Source: Opitutaceae bacterium
Lineage (GTDB): Bacteria > Verrucomicrobiota > Verrucomicrobiia > Opitutales > Opitutaceae
Direction: 5' to 3'
Length of the DNA stretch: 64,000 nt
NCBI GenBank assembly: GCA_017994935.1
Contig: JAGOJU010000018.1
Location: 1-64,000, forward strand
Of the stretch, positions 45,565 to 60,160 are shown one piece after another; within the stretch, counting starts at the first letter, position 1, and every line of letters begins with the position of its first letter. A program made the position numbers and the translations under genes. Under the pieces are notes generated by a model that saw only the letters and a list, made by a program, of their open reading frames with translations, did no database searches and had not been told where the DNA came from.

Positions 45565-46059
45565 ATGAGAGCAGAAAAGCAATACCTCATTTCCGAGGTC
45601 GAGTCGCACCTCAAGAAGAGTGACTACGTCATCCTGGCCAATTTTTCGAAGGTCACGGTGGCAGATGTCGCCGATCTCCGCGCCCAGCTGGCGACGGAGA
45701 AGGCGGAGTACCACGTCGTCAAGAACAGCTCCTTGCGCGTCGCCGCAAAGGCGCTCGGACTGCCTGAGATCGAAAGCGGTCTGACCGGACCCACGGCGGT
45801 GGTGGTGGGTGGCAAGAATCCCGCCGGTGTCGCCAAGGTCCTGAAGAAATTCTTCGACGAGAAGAAGAAACTCGAGGTCAAGGTCGGCGTGATTGATCGC
45901 AAGATCATCTCGGCAGGGGAGCTCGAGCAGATTGCCGAGCTTCCTCCGTTCGACGTCCTGCGCGCCCAGTTCCTCAGCCTGTTTACGAGCACCGCCGCGT
46001 CGTTCGTTCGTGTGGTGGATGCCAGGGTAAGGAAGGAATCCCCGGCAGCCGCCTCCTGA
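45565..46059 (+). CDS. rplJ: 50S ribosomal protein L10
   Basis: 164 residues, slightly short but complete. The RNA-binding N-terminal domain contains 'YHVVKNSSLRVAAKALGL' and 'GPTAVVVGGKNP'; the C-terminal helix that carries L12 dimers ends in an Ala-rich tail. The leader before rplJ is only 18 bases, whereas a structured 148-base gap follows it, the reverse of the E. coli arrangement. Confidence 0.97.
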   Translation: MRAEKQYLISEVESHLKKSDYVILANFSKVTVADVADLRAQLATEKAEYHVVKNSSLRVAAKALGLPEIESGLTGPTAVVVGGKNPAGVAKVLKKFFDEKKKLEVKVGVIDRKIISAGELEQIAELPPFDVLRAQFLSLFTSTAASFVRVVDARVRKESPAAAS

Positions 46060-46086
46060 GACACGCAACCATAGATACAAAACTTT

Positions 46087-46120
46087 TCGCCGCGAGGGCA
46101 CTCCAACGTCCGGGCGGCGA
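46087..46120 (+). other. Hairpin in the rplJ-rplL gap
   Basis: TCGCCGC (46087-46093) pairs with GCGGCGA (46114-46120). A smaller AGGG/CCCT stem lies at 46147-46161. This is a structured region just upstream of rplL, where it could set the fourfold excess of L12 or bind the L10-L12 complex. Confidence 0.45.
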
Positions 46121-46207
46121 TTCCCAAACCTCTAACGAAGCAGGCTAGGGGATACGTCCCTTAAACGAATTCCCATCGAATCGCTAGCAGCTTCAGGAGA
46201 CAGACAA

Positions 46208-46585
46208 ATGAGCAACATCACCAAAGACCAAGTCATCGAATGGCTTTCCAGCCAGTCGATTCTCGACCTCGCCGCCCTCGTCAAGGATCTCGAAGGCAAG
46301 TGGGGAGTTTCCGCTGCTGCAGCGGTAGCAGCCGCCCCGGCGGCAGCCGCCCCGGCGGCAGCCGCGGTGGAGCAGACCGAATTCACGATCGTGCTGGCTG
46401 AATCCGGTGCGAACAAGATCGGTGTCATCAAGGAAGTCCGCGCCATTACGGGCCTCGGCCTGAAGGAAGCGAAGGACCTTGTGGACGGCGCTCCCAAGCC
46501 CGTGAAGGAAAACGTCGCAAAGGCGGAGGCCGAAGAGATCAAGAAGAAGCTCGAGGCCGCTGGCGCCAAGGTTCAGCTAAAGTAA
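46208..46585 (+). CDS. rplL: 50S ribosomal protein L7/L12
   Basis: 125 residues. The N-terminal dimerisation domain is followed by a long Ala/Pro hinge (about 36-55) and the factor-binding C-terminal domain ('[20 protein letters not shown]', '[20 protein letters not shown]'). The hinge is encoded by a tandem 15-base repeat. A Shine-Dalgarno (CAGGAGA) precedes the ATG. An attenuator follows before rpoB. Confidence 0.98.
   Translation: MSNITKDQVIEWLSSQSILDLAALVKDLEGKWGVSAAAAVAAAPAAAAPAAAAVEQTEFTIVLAESGANKIGVIKEVRAITGLGLKEAKDLVDGAPKPVKENVAKAEAEEIKKKLEAAGAKVQLK
46328..46357 (+). repeat. Tandem 15-base repeat in the rplL hinge
   Basis: Two perfect copies of GCAGCCGCCCCGGCG (46328-46342 and 46343-46357) encode Ala-Ala-Ala-Pro-Ala units of the flexible hinge. 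A third, partial copy follows. Hinge length could vary by slippage between strains. Confidence 0.85.
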
Positions 46586-46625
46586 AGCACTTGGCGATAT
46601 CATCGCTCAAAATTGCGAATTCTTC

Positions 46626-46666
46626 AGGACAGGCTGCGCCCGCGTGCGGCCTGTCCTTTGCCTTTT
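46626..46666 (+). terminator. rplL-rpoB attenuator
   Basis: AGGACAGGC (46626-46634) pairs with GCCTGTCCT (46649-46657), followed by a T-rich stretch TTTGCCTTTTT. The interrupted U-tract suggests partial termination, as in the E. coli rplL-rpoB attenuator that lowers rpoBC relative to ribosomal protein output. Confidence 0.75.
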
Positions 46667-46791
46667 TCATATTTTGTTCTTTGTTAGTCCGGGCACCGGC
46701 TCGTACGACGACCGGATTGTGCCCCTGAACACCTGCATCTGAGTGTTCCCTTCCTTCAGTATTCGCTTTGTCAATCAACTCGGGATTTCCC

Positions 46792-49700
46792 ATGGCCGAT
46801 CGTAGCAATCACGCAGACCGCATTAACTTCGGTAAGCTTCGCGAAGTTATCCAGCCGCCCAATCTCATTGAGCTGCAAATCAGTTCCTACCTGGAATTCC
46901 TGCAGAAGGGCACTCCGGAGAGGCAGAGGAAGAACCATGGGCTTGAGGCGGTGTTCCGCGAGGTGTTTCCCATCGAGTCTTACGACGGCCGGCTGACCCT
47001 CGAATATGTCTCCTACACGATCGGCGATCCGAAAAACACCGAGATCGAGTGTATCCGTGATGGCATTACATTTTCCGTTCCCTTGTATGTGAAGCTCCGG
47101 CTCCGCGAGGAGGACTTCATCAAGGATGAGGAGATCTACATGGGTGAAATCCCGATGGTGACGGAGCGCGGCTCTTTCATCATCAACGGCGCGGAGCGCG
47201 TCGTTGTCTCCCAGCTTCACCGTTCCCCGGGCATCGCGTTCGAGGTTGCCCCGCATCCGAATGGCAAGCTGCTGCACTCCTTCCGCATCATTCCGGACCG
47301 CGGAACCTGGCTCGAGGTCCAGTTCGACAACAACGACCTCCTCTACGTCTATCTCGACCGCCGCCGCCGCCGCCGCAAGTTTCTCATCACGACGCTGCTC
47401 CGGGCCGTGGGCTACAGCGCCGACATCGACATCCTGAATCTTTTCTACGAGATCCAGGAGCTCAAGGTGTCCAAGGCGCTCGACATGGAGAATGTCAGCA
47501 CGCTCGTGCTCGTCGAGGATGCCATCGACGCCCAGCAGGGCGTGGTGCTCGCCCGCGCATTCGAGCCCCTGACCAAGGCCATCGTCCGCACGTTTGAGAA
47601 GCACGACATCAACTCGATCCGCGTGATTGACACCGCAGCCGATGAGGGTGCGATCATCCGCGCGCTCAAGAAGGATCCCACCCGCAACGAGGAGGAGGCC
47701 CTCAAGGAGATCTACAAGCGGCTGCGTCCCGGCGAGCCCCCGACCACGGCCAATGCCAAGGCACTGCTGAAGCGTCTCTTCTTCGATCCGAAGCGTTATG
47801 ATCTTGGCCGGGTCGGCCGCTACAAGGTCAACCAGAAGCTCGGGCTGAAGGTCGACCTCGAACAAAGGATTCTGGAGGCCGGTGATGTCGTCGGTGCAAC
47901 CAAGTATCTCGTCCGCCTCAAGCGCGGCGAGGGCGTGGTGGATGACATCGATCACCTGGGTTCCCGCCGCGTACGGACGGTGGGTGAACTTCTCGCCAAC
48001 CAGTGCCGCGTCGGCCTTGCCCGCACGGAGCGCCTGGTGCGCGAACGCATGACCATGTACGACCAGAGCGTCGACTCGATCACGCCCCAGAAGCTGATCA
48101 ATCCGAAGGCTCTCACGACGGTCATCCGCGATTTCTTCGCCCGCTCGCAGCTGTCGCAGTTCATGGACCAGATCAATCCGCTGGCCGAGGTGACGCACAA
48201 GCGCCGTCTGTCGGCCCTCGGACCCGGGGGACTCAATCGCGATCGCGCGGGCTTCGAAGTCCGCGATGTGCATCCCTCGCACTACGGCCGCATCTGCCCG
48301 ATCGAAACTCCGGAAGGACCGAACATCGGACTCATCAACTCCCTTTCCACCTACGCGCGCGTCAACGAGTTCGGATTCATCGAATCCCCGTACCGCGTCG
48401 TCAAGGATGGCCGCGCCACGGACAAGATCGATTACCTCACCGCGGATCAGGAGGAGGGCAAGGTGATCGCCCAGGCCAACGCCGAGATCGACGAGAAGGG
48501 CAACTTTGTCGGCAAGGTCACGGTGCGCCAGGACGGCAACTTTCTCGAGGTTCCCGCGGGCGACGTCCATCTCATGGACGTCTCGCCGAAGCAGGTCATT
48601 TCGATCGCCGCCGGCATGATTCCCTTCCTCGAGCACGATGATGCGAATCGCGCGCTCATGGGTGCGAACATGCAACGTCAGGGAGTTCCGCTCCTGCAGG
48701 CCGAGGCGCCCTTTGTGGGCACCGGGATCGAGGAGCGTGTCGCACGCGACTCCAAGATCGTCGTTGTGGCCGAGGAATCCGGCATCGTTGCGACCGTGGA
48801 TGCAAAGCGCATCGTCACGACCCGCGACGGCGAACTGCCGAAGAACTTCGACAAGCATCCCAAGAGCGATTCCAAGAACGGGGTCGCGGTTTACGAACTG
48901 CGCAAGTTCATGCGCTCGAACGCCGGCACCTGCTTCAACCAGAAGCCGATCGTCAGGAAGGGACAGAAGGTCAAGGCCGGCGACGTCATTGCAGACGGCC
49001 CGTCCACCGACAAGGGCGAGATGGCGCTCGGCCGCAATGTGCTTGTCGCGTTCATGCCGTGGAACGGCTACAACTTCGAGGACGCGATCCTGATTTCGGA
49101 GAAGGTCCTGAAGGAGGACATCTTCACCTCGATTCATATCCAGGAATTCGAGGTCACCGCGCGTGACACCAAGCTTGGACCCGAGGAGATCACGCGAGAC
49201 ATCCCCAACGTGGGCGAGGAGGCGCTCAAGAATCTCGATCACAATGGAGTCATCCGGATCGGCGCCGAGGTGAAGCCGGGCGACATCCTCGTCGGGAAGA
49301 TCACGCCGAAATCCGAGACCGAGCTCGCGCCGGAGGAGAAGCTCCTCCGTGCGATCTTCGGCGAGAAGGCCGCCGACGTGAAGGACACCTCGCTCGTGGT
49401 GCCCTCGGGCGTTTCAGGCATCATCATGGATGTGAAGGTGTCGTCGCGGATCGACAACCAGGAGGAGAAGCTGTCGCCCTCCGACCGCCGCCGCCAGATC
49501 AAGCAGATCCAGGAGGACTACAAGACGGAGATGGACAAGCTGCGCGAGTCGCTGACCGAGGCGCTTTCCAACATTCTCCTTGGCGAGAAGATTCCGCTCG
49601 ACGTGGTCAACGGCCAGACCGGTGAAATCATCATTCCGGCGAACCGCAAGATCACCAAGACGCTTCTTCGCAAACTCGCCGCGGTTTCCAAACATGTCGA

Positions 49701-50586
49701 GATCGACCCGTCTCCGGTTCGCATCAAGATCATGGAGATCATCGGCTCCTACCAGGGCAAGTTCGACGAGCTCGAAGGCGACCGCGAGCGCAAGATCCAG
49801 GGCGTCGAGGCTGGCGAGGACGCCGGCACCGGGGCGATCAAGCAGGTAAAGGTCTACATTGCGACGAAGCAGAAGCTTGAGGTCGGCGACAAGATGGCCG
49901 GCCGGCATGGCAACAAGGGTGTTGTCGCGAAGATCGTTCCCGAGGAGGACATGCCGTTCCTGCCGGACGGCACTGCGGTCGAGATCTGCCTGAATCCGCT
50001 CGGTGTGCCTTCGCGCATGAACGTCGGTCAGGTTCTCGAGACCCATCTCGGATGGGCCTGCAAGAAGCTCGGCATCAAGGTGGCGACGCCGGTGTTCGAC
50101 GGCATACCTGAGAAGAAGGTGCGCGAGTACCTCAAGCAGGGCGGCCTTCCGAACTCCGGAAAGAGCGTCCTGTTCGACGGGCGCACGGGCGAGAAGATCG
50201 ACCAGGAGGTGGTTGTCGGCTACATCTACATGATGAAGCTCAACCATCTGGTGTCGCACAAGATTCACGCCCGCGCGGTGGGGCCATACTCTCTGGTCAC
50301 CCAGCAGCCGCTCGGCGGCAAGGCCCAGTATGGCGGTCAGCGTTTTGGAGAAATGGAGGTGTGGGCGCTCGAGGCTTATGGCGCGGCGCATACCCTCCAG
50401 GAACTGCTCACGGTCAAATCGGACGATGTGCAGGGCCGCACCAAGATCTACGAGTCGCTTGTCAAGGGCGACAACACGCTGGTGGCCGGCACACCCGAGT
50501 CCTTCAACGTGCTCATCAAGGAAATCCAGTCGCTGGGCCTCGACATCAAGCTGGCAAAGCAGGATGCGCTTGGCCTGGGCGCCTGA
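46792..50586 (+). CDS. rpoB: RNA polymerase subunit beta
   Basis: 1264 residues from ATG 46792; a TTG at 46768 is rejected as it only adds unconserved residues. All conserved regions are present, including the rifampicin-pocket cluster near 450-480 ('[21 protein letters not shown]'-type region) and the C-terminal '[19 protein letters not shown]'. At the E. coli N518 position this protein has I461; D516, H526 and S531 equivalents are unchanged. It follows the rplL attenuator and is followed by rpoC after 58 bases. Confidence 0.98.
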   Translation: MADRSNHADRINFGKLREVIQPPNLIELQISSYLEFLQKGTPERQRKNHGLEAVFREVFPIESYDGRLTLEYVSYTIGDPKNTEIECIRDGITFSVPLYVKLRLREEDFIKDEEIYMGEIPMVTERGSFIINGAERVVVSQLHRSPGIAFEVAPHPNGKLLHSFRIIPDRGTWLEVQFDNNDLLYVYLDRRRRRRKFLITTLLRAVGYSADIDILNLFYEIQELKVSKALDMENVSTLVLVEDAIDAQQGVVLARAFEPLTKAIVRTFEKHDINSIRVIDTAADEGAIIRALKKDPTRNEEEALKEIYKRLRPGEPPTTANAKALLKRLFFDPKRYDLGRVGRYKVNQKLGLKVDLEQRILEAGDVVGATKYLVRLKRGEGVVDDIDHLGSRRVRTVGELLANQCRVGLARTERLVRERMTMYDQSVDSITPQKLINPKALTTVIRDFFARSQLSQFMDQINPLAEVTHKRRLSALGPGGLNRDRAGFEVRDVHPSHYGRICPIETPEGPNIGLINSLSTYARVNEFGFIESPYRVVKDGRATDKIDYLTADQEEGKVIAQANAEIDEKGNFVGKVTVRQDGNFLEVPAGDVHLMDVSPKQVISIAAGMIPFLEHDDANRALMGANMQRQGVPLLQAEAPFVGTGIEERVARDSKIVVVAEESGIVATVDAKRIVTTRDGELPKNFDKHPKSDSKNGVAVYELRKFMRSNAGTCFNQKPIVRKGQKVKAGDVIADGPSTDKGEMALGRNVLVAFMPWNGYNFEDAILISEKVLKEDIFTSIHIQEFEVTARDTKLGPEEITRDIPNVGEEALKNLDHNGVIRIGAEVKPGDILVGKITPKSETELAPEEKLLRAIFGEKAADVKDTSLVVPSGVSGIIMDVKVSSRIDNQEEKLSPSDRRRQIKQIQEDYKTEMDKLRESLTEALSNILLGEKIPLDVVNGQTGEIIIPANRKITKTLLRKLAAVSKHVEIDPSPVRIKIMEIIGSYQGKFDELEGDRERKIQGVEAGEDAGTGAIKQVKVYIATKQKLEVGDKMAGRHGNKGVVAKIVPEEDMPFLPDGTAVEICLNPLGVPSRMNVGQVLETHLGWACKKLGIKVATPVFDGIPEKKVREYLKQGGLPNSGKSVLFDGRTGEKIDQEVVVGYIYMMKLNHLVSHKIHARAVGPYSLVTQQPLGGKAQYGGQRFGEMEVWALEAYGAAHTLQELLTVKSDDVQGRTKIYESLVKGDNTLVAGTPESFNVLIKEIQSLGLDIKLAKQDALGLGA

Positions 50587-50644
50587 GACCGCATGGGCCA
50601 TTCGTGCAATCCAATCCGTACACTTTAATTCAAGGGAAAACCAA

Positions 50645-54808
<4,164 letters not shown>

Positions 54809-54835
54809 TCCCGCTCCGGCCTGGTCCGCTTTCAA

Positions 54836-54866
54836 ACCGCAACCCACCCGGGTTGCGGTTTTTTTT
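54836..54866 (+). terminator. Intrinsic terminator of the rpoBC operon
   Basis: ACCGCAACCC (54836-54845) pairs perfectly with GGGTTGCGGT (54850-54859), loop ACCC, then eight T. Confidence 0.95.
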
Positions 54867-55046
54867 GCCGTGTCGTACTCGGGATGGGGACACCCTTCGT
54901 TTGGTCAAACTCCCGTGAAGCGCAGGCGGATGACTTTCAGGCGTTGGCAACAGCCAAATTAGGTCTTGCCAGCTTATTGGGTTGACGTTCTCCTTGAAAT
55001 CCCTCCCGCCAAAACGATCCGTTGAGCCTAGCTCCGGATCGTTATT
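54867..55046. other. Spacer between two terminators, possible small RNA
   Basis: 180 bases with no gene. TTGACG at 54982-54987 resembles a -35 box, but no good -10 follows. Because a second strong terminator ends this spacer, a short transcript may start here. Confidence 0.3.
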
Positions 55047-55077
55047 CGCCCGGTCTTTCGAGACCGGGCGATTTTTT
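55047..55077 (+). terminator. Second intrinsic terminator with TTCG tetraloop
   Basis: CGCCCGGTCT (55047-55056) pairs perfectly with AGACCGGGCG (55061-55070) across TTCG, followed by ATTTTTT. No T-run lies on the opposite side, so it works on the + strand. Confidence 0.9.
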
Positions 55078-55338
55078 GGAACACCGGGCCGCCCGTTGCA
55101 AAACAGGGATTCTGCGGGCCTTGCTTTCGCGTGGATTGGCCAGGTCCCCCCTTGCGGTTTGCGCAATTGGAGATTTGTTCCTGAATCCGCCGAAATCGGC
55201 CGTACGAATGAGGTGTGTTCGCCTCCTATTTTGCACGTTTTCCGAGCGAGGGAGACTTTCTTTTAGATTCTTCTTGCCGCGTTCCCCCGCCTTGGTAATT
55301 TCCGCGTCTTTTCGCCATTTCCGAGACCATCAATTCGT
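55078..55338 (+). promoter_or_regulatory. Leader/promoter region of the str-S10 gene cluster
   Basis: 261 bases before rpsL, following the second terminator, so it must hold the promoter of the long ribosomal cluster. A weak candidate is TTGCAC (55231-55236)-N17-GACTTT (55254-55259). The region turns T-rich near 55256-55270. No S7-type operator is recognised. Confidence 0.4.
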
Positions 55339-55722
55339 ATGCCGACCATTAACCAACTCGTGCGCAAAGGCCGCCGGAACATCCGTGTGAAGTCCAAGTC
55401 GCCGGCCCTGGATGGGAACCCTTTCCGTCGCGGTGTTTGTGTGCAGGTGATGACCCGCACGCCCAAGAAGCCGAATTCCGCCATCCGCAAGGTGGCAAAG
55501 GTCCGCCTTACCAATGGCAACGAGGTTATCTCCTACATTCCTGACGAGGGTCACAACCTGCAGGAGCACTCGATTGTGCTGATCCGCGGTGGTCGCGTGA
55601 AGGATTTGCCTGGCGTCCGGTACCACATCGTGCGCGGCACGCTTGACGCAACCGGCGTCGAGAAGCGCCGTCGCAGCCGTTCAAAATACGGTGTGAAGCG
55701 CCCGAAGGCCGCCAAGAAATAA
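55339..55722 (+). CDS. rpsL: 30S ribosomal protein S12
   Basis: 127 residues. '[12 protein letters not shown]', '[19 protein letters not shown]' and '[16 protein letters not shown]' are typical; the streptomycin-sensitive lysine (K42 type) in 'TPKKPNSA' and the later K of 'GRVKDLPG' are unaltered. First gene of the str cluster, 22 bases before rpsG. Confidence 0.98.
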   Translation: MPTINQLVRKGRRNIRVKSKSPALDGNPFRRGVCVQVMTRTPKKPNSAIRKVAKVRLTNGNEVISYIPDEGHNLQEHSIVLIRGGRVKDLPGVRYHIVRGTLDATGVEKRRRSRSKYGVKRPKAAKK

Positions 55723-55744
55723 CCTCATCTGGAGAATTTAGAAC

Positions 55745-56218
55745 ATGTCACGTCGTCACAGAGCAGAAAAGCGCGGTACCGAGCCGGACATCCGCTACAA
55801 CAGCCCGTTGGTTGCGCACCTCGTCAATGTTGTCATGAAGAGCGGAAAGAAGAACCTCGCCGAGCGCATTGTCTACGGAGCCTTCGAGAAGGTTTCGGAG
55901 AAGCTCGAGAAGGGGGATCCTGTTGACTTGCTGATGGGCGCCATGGAAAACGCGCGCCCGCGTCTCGAGGTCAAGAGCCGCCGCGTTGGCGGTGCCACCT
56001 ATCAGGTGCCGATCGAGATTTCATTTGAGCGCCAGGAGAGCCTCGCGCTCCGCTGGATTGTGACCGCCGCAGGCACCCGCAAGGGGGTTCCGATGCGCGA
56101 CGCCCTGGCAGCCGAGATCGTCGATGCCTACAACAACACGGGCTCGGTCGTGAAGAAGAAGGAAGACACGCACAAGATGGCGCAGGCCAACCGCGCGTTC
56201 GCCCACCTCAGGTGGTAA
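55745..56218 (+). CDS. rpsG: 30S ribosomal protein S7
   Basis: 157 residues, standard. Begins '[10 protein letters not shown]' and includes '[21 protein letters not shown]' and '[15 protein letters not shown]'. It nucleates assembly of the 30S head. Its stop codon is part of the Shine-Dalgarno of fusA. Confidence 0.98.
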   Translation: MSRRHRAEKRGTEPDIRYNSPLVAHLVNVVMKSGKKNLAERIVYGAFEKVSEKLEKGDPVDLLMGAMENARPRLEVKSRRVGGATYQVPIEISFERQESLALRWIVTAAGTRKGVPMRDALAAEIVDAYNNTGSVVKKKEDTHKMAQANRAFAHLRW

Positions 56219-56229
56219 GGACTATCAGC

Positions 56230-58416
56230 ATGTCATCCGAGATCGCCATCACCGTCGTCACCGACAAGAACAAGGTTTCCGCAGCGAATGCGGCCGACCG
56301 CGACTTTCCGCTGGAGTGGACCCGCAATATTGGCATTGCGGCGCACATCGATGCGGGCAAGACGACCACCAGCGAACGTATCCTCTTCTACACCGGCGCC
56401 GTCCACAAGATGGGCGAGGTGCATGAAGGCACTGCGGTGACCGACTGGATGGAGCAGGAGCGCGAGCGCGGAATCACGATCACCGCCGCCGCCATCTCCT
56501 GTGCATGGAATGCCTCCTTTGGTCCCTGGAAGGGAATCAAGCAGCGTATCAACATCATCGATACACCCGGCCACGTGGATTTCACGGCCGAGGTGGAGCG
56601 TTCGATGCGTGTTCTCGACGGCGCCATTGCGGTTTTTTGTGCCGTTGCCGGCGTTCAGCCCCAGTCCGAAACCGTCTGGCGCCAGGCCAACAAGTACGGC
56701 GTTCCCCGCATTGCATTCGTCAACAAGATGGACCGCACGGGCGCCAACTTCTATCGTGCGATCGATGAAATGCGCGAGAAGCTCAAGGCCAATGCGCACC
56801 CGCTGTACATTCCGATCGGCAAGGAGGAGAATTTCAACGGCGTCATCGACCTTGTCCAGAATATCGCCTATATCTTCGAGGACACGAAGGATGTGCTCGG
56901 CATGGAGCCCGTCACCTCGGCCATTCCCGCCGAGTATGCGGACGAGGCGAAGAAATACCGCGAGCGGCTGATCGAGGCGGTTTCCGACTTCGATGATGTC
57001 ATCGCGGGCAAGTACCTGGAAGGGCAGGAGATCGAGACCGGAGAGCTCATCCTGGCCGTGAGAAAGGCCACGTGCTCGATGAAGTTCACGGGTGTTGTGC
57101 CCGGATCCGCCTTCAAGAAGAAGGGCATCCAGCGCCTTCTCGACAGCGTCGTCAATTACCTGCCTAACCCGATCGATGTTCCTCCGATGAAGGGACAGGA
57201 CAGCGACGGCAATGAAATCGAGGCGGTCGTCAACGACAAGAGCAAGCTGGCTGGCCTCGCCTTCAAACTCTGGACCGACCCGTTCGTCGGCAAGCTCGTG
57301 TTCTTCCGCGTGTACACCGGCAAGGTCACCAAGGGCATGTCCCTCTACAACCCGCGCACCCGCCGCTCCGAGCGCGTTTCCCGCCTCGTTCTGATGCGGG
57401 CGATGGACCGCGAGGAGATTGATGCGGCGTATTCCGGCGACATCTGTGCCCTGGTCGGGGTCAAGGATGTGATCACGGGTGACACGCTGTGCCATGAGGA
57501 TTTTGACATCCGTCTCGAGCCCCCGTCGTTCCCGGAGCCGGTGATTGCGATGTCCATCGAGCCGAACTCGAAGAGCGACCAGGAAAAACTCGGCACCGCC
57601 CTCCAGCGTCTGGTGGCGGAGGATCCGACCCTTCGGGTCAAGACCGATACCGACACCGGCCAGACCATTCTTGCCGGAATGGGCGAACTCCACCTGGAAA
57701 TCATCGTGGACCGGATGAAACGCGAGTTCAAGGTCGAGGCCACCGTCGGCAAGCCGCAGATCGCCTATCGCGAGACCGTCACGACACCCGCGCAGGGCGA
57801 GGGCAAGTTCATCCGCCAGTCCGGCGGAAAGGGCCAGTACGGGCACGTTGTCGTCAAGATCGAGCCCAACGAAAAGGGCAAGGGTGTCGAGGTCGTCAAC
57901 GAGATCGTTGGCGGCGTCATCCCGAAGGAATTCATCAAGCCATCGACCGAAGGCATTCTCGAAGGAGCCAACAACGGTGTGGTCGCCGGTTATCCGGTGG
58001 TGGACGTCATCGTCCGCATCATTGATGGATCGTTCCACGAAGTGGACTCCTCGGAACTCGCGTTCAAGATGGCCGGCATCTTTGCCTTCAAGGAAGCGAT
58101 GCGCCAGGCCAAGCCCATCCTGCTCGAACCGATCATGGGCGTGGAACTGACCACTCCTGATGAATACCAGGGTGACCTGATGGGTGACATCAACCGCCGC
58201 CGTGGCCAGATACAGGGCATGGAGAACAAGAACGGTGCCTGCATCGTTTCCGCCAACGTTCCGCTCGAATCGCTCTTCGGCTACGTCACCGACATCCGCT
58301 CCCTGTCCAAGGGCCGGGCGAGTGCGTCCATCACGCCGTCTCATTTTGAGCAGGTCCCGAATTCGCTGCTTACAAAGATCGTGGAGTCTTCCGTCAAGGC
58401 TCCCGCCCGCACCTAA
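56230..58416 (+). CDS. fusA: Elongation factor G
   Basis: 728 residues from ATG 56230. AAGGA (56217-56221), overlapping the rpsG stop, lies 8 bases before it and decides against the upstream start at 56212. P-loop 'AHIDAGKT' (38-45), canonical switch I 'RGITIT', 'DTPGHVDF' and 'NKMDR' are all present. The N-terminus before the P-loop is roughly 20 residues longer than usual. It drives translocation and, with RRF, recycling. tuf does not follow; rpsJ starts 17 bases later. Confidence 0.98.
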   Translation: MSSEIAITVVTDKNKVSAANAADRDFPLEWTRNIGIAAHIDAGKTTTSERILFYTGAVHKMGEVHEGTAVTDWMEQERERGITITAAAISCAWNASFGPWKGIKQRINIIDTPGHVDFTAEVERSMRVLDGAIAVFCAVAGVQPQSETVWRQANKYGVPRIAFVNKMDRTGANFYRAIDEMREKLKANAHPLYIPIGKEENFNGVIDLVQNIAYIFEDTKDVLGMEPVTSAIPAEYADEAKKYRERLIEAVSDFDDVIAGKYLEGQEIETGELILAVRKATCSMKFTGVVPGSAFKKKGIQRLLDSVVNYLPNPIDVPPMKGQDSDGNEIEAVVNDKSKLAGLAFKLWTDPFVGKLVFFRVYTGKVTKGMSLYNPRTRRSERVSRLVLMRAMDREEIDAAYSGDICALVGVKDVITGDTLCHEDFDIRLEPPSFPEPVIAMSIEPNSKSDQEKLGTALQRLVAEDPTLRVKTDTDTGQTILAGMGELHLEIIVDRMKREFKVEATVGKPQIAYRETVTTPAQGEGKFIRQSGGKGQYGHVVVKIEPNEKGKGVEVVNEIVGGVIPKEFIKPSTEGILEGANNGVVAGYPVVDVIVRIIDGSFHEVDSSELAFKMAGIFAFKEAMRQAKPILLEPIMGVELTTPDEYQGDLMGDINRRRGQIQGMENKNGACIVSANVPLESLFGYVTDIRSLSKGRASASITPSHFEQVPNSLLTKIVESSVKAPART

Positions 58417-58433
58417 CCCTTGTTCTTTTCGCC

Positions 58434-58742
58434 ATGAAAGGCCAACGCATCCGCATCAAGCTTCAGGGCTTCGACTATCGAGTTATCGACCAGTCCGCTC
58501 TGGAGATCGTAGAGACCGCCAAGCGCTCAGGCGCGCGGGTCTCCGGCCCCATTCCTTTGCCCACACGCATCGACAAGTTGTCAGTCAACCGCTCGCCGCA
58601 TGTGGACAAGAAGTCGATGGAGCAATTCGAAACACGCACTCACAAGCGTCTCATCGATATCATCGAACCGACCGCGCAGACGGTGGACGAGCTCAAGAAG
58701 CTCAATCTTCCGTCCGGCGTGGATATCACCATCAACGTTTAA
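58434..58742 (+). CDS. rpsJ: 30S ribosomal protein S10
   Basis: 102 residues. '[20 protein letters not shown]' and '[29 protein letters not shown]' (positions about 37-65) are diagnostic. S10 also binds NusG and NusB. It heads the S10-type gene order, directly fused to the str cluster with no separate promoter visible. Confidence 0.98.
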   Translation: MKGQRIRIKLQGFDYRVIDQSALEIVETAKRSGARVSGPIPLPTRIDKLSVNRSPHVDKKSMEQFETRTHKRLIDIIEPTAQTVDELKKLNLPSGVDITINV

Positions 58743-58772
58743 ACTGCACCCGGCAGCATCCACCCACAGTTT

Positions 58773-58804
58773 AGCGGCCACTCCGGCAAGTCGCCGGAAT
58801 CGCT
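58773..58804 (+). other. Two-part hairpin in the rpsJ-rplC gap
   Basis: AGCG (58773-58776) pairs with CGCT (58801-58804) and encloses TCCGGC (58782-58787) with GCCGGA (58793-58798). It lies in a 107-base gap that is long for this gene pair; a candidate autoregulatory leader (for example for L4 or L3). Confidence 0.45.
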
Positions 58805-58849
58805 AATGTAGGCAAATTAAACGGAATCTTTCCACCTACCGCTTAGCCC

Positions 58850-59503
58850 ATGTCGATCAGCACTCTTATCGGTAAAAAACTCGGAATGACGCAGGTCTAT
58901 GACGCTCAAAACGTCCTGGTACCCGTCACCGTGGTCGAAGCTGGACCCTGCGCGGTCGTCCAGATCAAGACCGTTGAAAACGACGGCTATCATGCCGTCC
59001 AATTGGGCTTCTCCCAGCAAAAGGAGAAGAACACTTCCAAGGCAGAACTCGCCCATGCCAGCAAGGCAGGACTCTCCGCGGCACCCCGCGTGCTTGGTGA
59101 GGTTCGCCTTTCCGAAAAGTCCTCCCTGAAACCAGGGGATGTGGTCACGGTCGAGACCTTCAAGGAAGGTCAACTTGTCGACGTGATCGGCATCACGAAG
59201 GGCAAGGGCTTCCAGGGCGTTGTCCGCCGCTGGCGTGTGGCCGGCGGTCCGGCATCGCACGGCTCTATGTTTCACCGCCGCATCGGCTCGATCGGCATGA
59301 GGCAGACTCCCGGACGTTCCTGGAAGAACCAGGCCATGCCCGGTCACATGGGCACCGAACGCCGCACGATCCAGAATCTGTGCATCGTCAAGGTTCTTCC
59401 CGAAAAGAACATCCTTCTTGTGAAAGGCGCCATTCCGGGTGCCAACGGTGACGACGTCATCGTGCGCACCGCCATCAAGGGCCAGCGCAAGGCGAACGCC
59501 TAA
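58850..59503 (+). CDS. rplC: 50S ribosomal protein L3
   Basis: 217 residues. 'GKKLGMTQVYD', 'GKGFQGVVRRW' and 'GPASHGSMFHRRIGSIG' followed by 'PGHMGTERRTIQNL' identify L3; the loop reaching the peptidyl-transferase region reads 'MRQTPGRSWKNQAM', a little unlike the usual bacterial form. Follows the structured gap after rpsJ. Confidence 0.98.
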   Translation: MSISTLIGKKLGMTQVYDAQNVLVPVTVVEAGPCAVVQIKTVENDGYHAVQLGFSQQKEKNTSKAELAHASKAGLSAAPRVLGEVRLSEKSSLKPGDVVTVETFKEGQLVDVIGITKGKGFQGVVRRWRVAGGPASHGSMFHRRIGSIGMRQTPGRSWKNQAMPGHMGTERRTIQNLCIVKVLPEKNILLVKGAIPGANGDDVIVRTAIKGQRKANA

Positions 59504-59523
59504 CCCTCGAGCATTCCACTGAA

Positions 59524-60159
59524 ATGAAGCTTAAAGTTTACAGTTCCGACGGCACGACCTCCCGCGAGCAGGACTTCCCGAATCTTCCCGTTTTTGAGGG
59601 AGACAAGGGCGTCCAGGCCGTCAAGGAGGTCATCGTCGCCATCCGGGCCAATCAGCGTCAGGGCACCCGTTCCACGAAGACGAGGGGCGAGGTTTCCGGC
59701 GGCGGCAAGAAGCCGTGGCGTCAGAAGGGCACGGGTCGCGCGCGCGCCGGCTCCATTCGTTCGCCCCTCTGGGTTGGTGGCGGCGTGGTGTTTGGGCCGC
59801 GTCCGCGCGACTTCTCCAAGAAGATCAACAGCAGGGTGAGGGACCTGGCATTCAGCCGGGCGCTCTATGATCGCGCTGCTGCAGGCGAGATTGTCGTCAT
59901 CGAAAGCGTCTCGTTTCCCAAGGCCAGGACCCGGAGTGCCAATGAGGTTGTCAGCCGCATTGAACCGAAGGGAAAGCTGCTTCTGGTGGATGCGCCTTTC
60001 ACGGCCGAAAACGCACGCGCTGCGCGCAACCTCGCGCGCGTTTCGCTGCAGGAGGCCTCCAAACTCAACACGCTCGATCTCGCACACTACAAAAAAATCA
60101 TTCTCAGCGCCGCCGCACTCGATGCGGTGCTCGCGCGTGTGAAGGGAGCCCAGAACTAA
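59524..60159 (+). CDS. rplD: 50S ribosomal protein L4
   Basis: 211 residues. 'RQGTRSTKTRGEVSGGGKKPWRQKGTGRARAG' (about 46-76) is the extended loop lining the exit tunnel. In E. coli L4 represses the S10 operon. rplW starts 1 base after the stop, so the two are coupled. Confidence 0.98.
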   Translation: MKLKVYSSDGTTSREQDFPNLPVFEGDKGVQAVKEVIVAIRANQRQGTRSTKTRGEVSGGGKKPWRQKGTGRARAGSIRSPLWVGGGVVFGPRPRDFSKKINSRVRDLAFSRALYDRAAAGEIVVIESVSFPKARTRSANEVVSRIEPKGKLLLVDAPFTAENARAARNLARVSLQEASKLNTLDLAHYKKIILSAAALDAVLARVKGAQN

Positions 60160-60160
60160 G

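Noticed and set aside
46771..49242. 823-codon open frame antisense to rpoB
   Set aside because: Mirror of a highly conserved gene in GC-rich DNA; no family features in the translation.
50330..50644. N-terminal extension of rpoC into rpoB
   Set aside because: The frame is open only because it overlaps rpoB out of frame; family alignment starts at 50645.
56233..58344. 703-codon open frame antisense to fusA
   Set aside because: Codon-bias shadow of fusA; composition is not protein-like and there is no start context.
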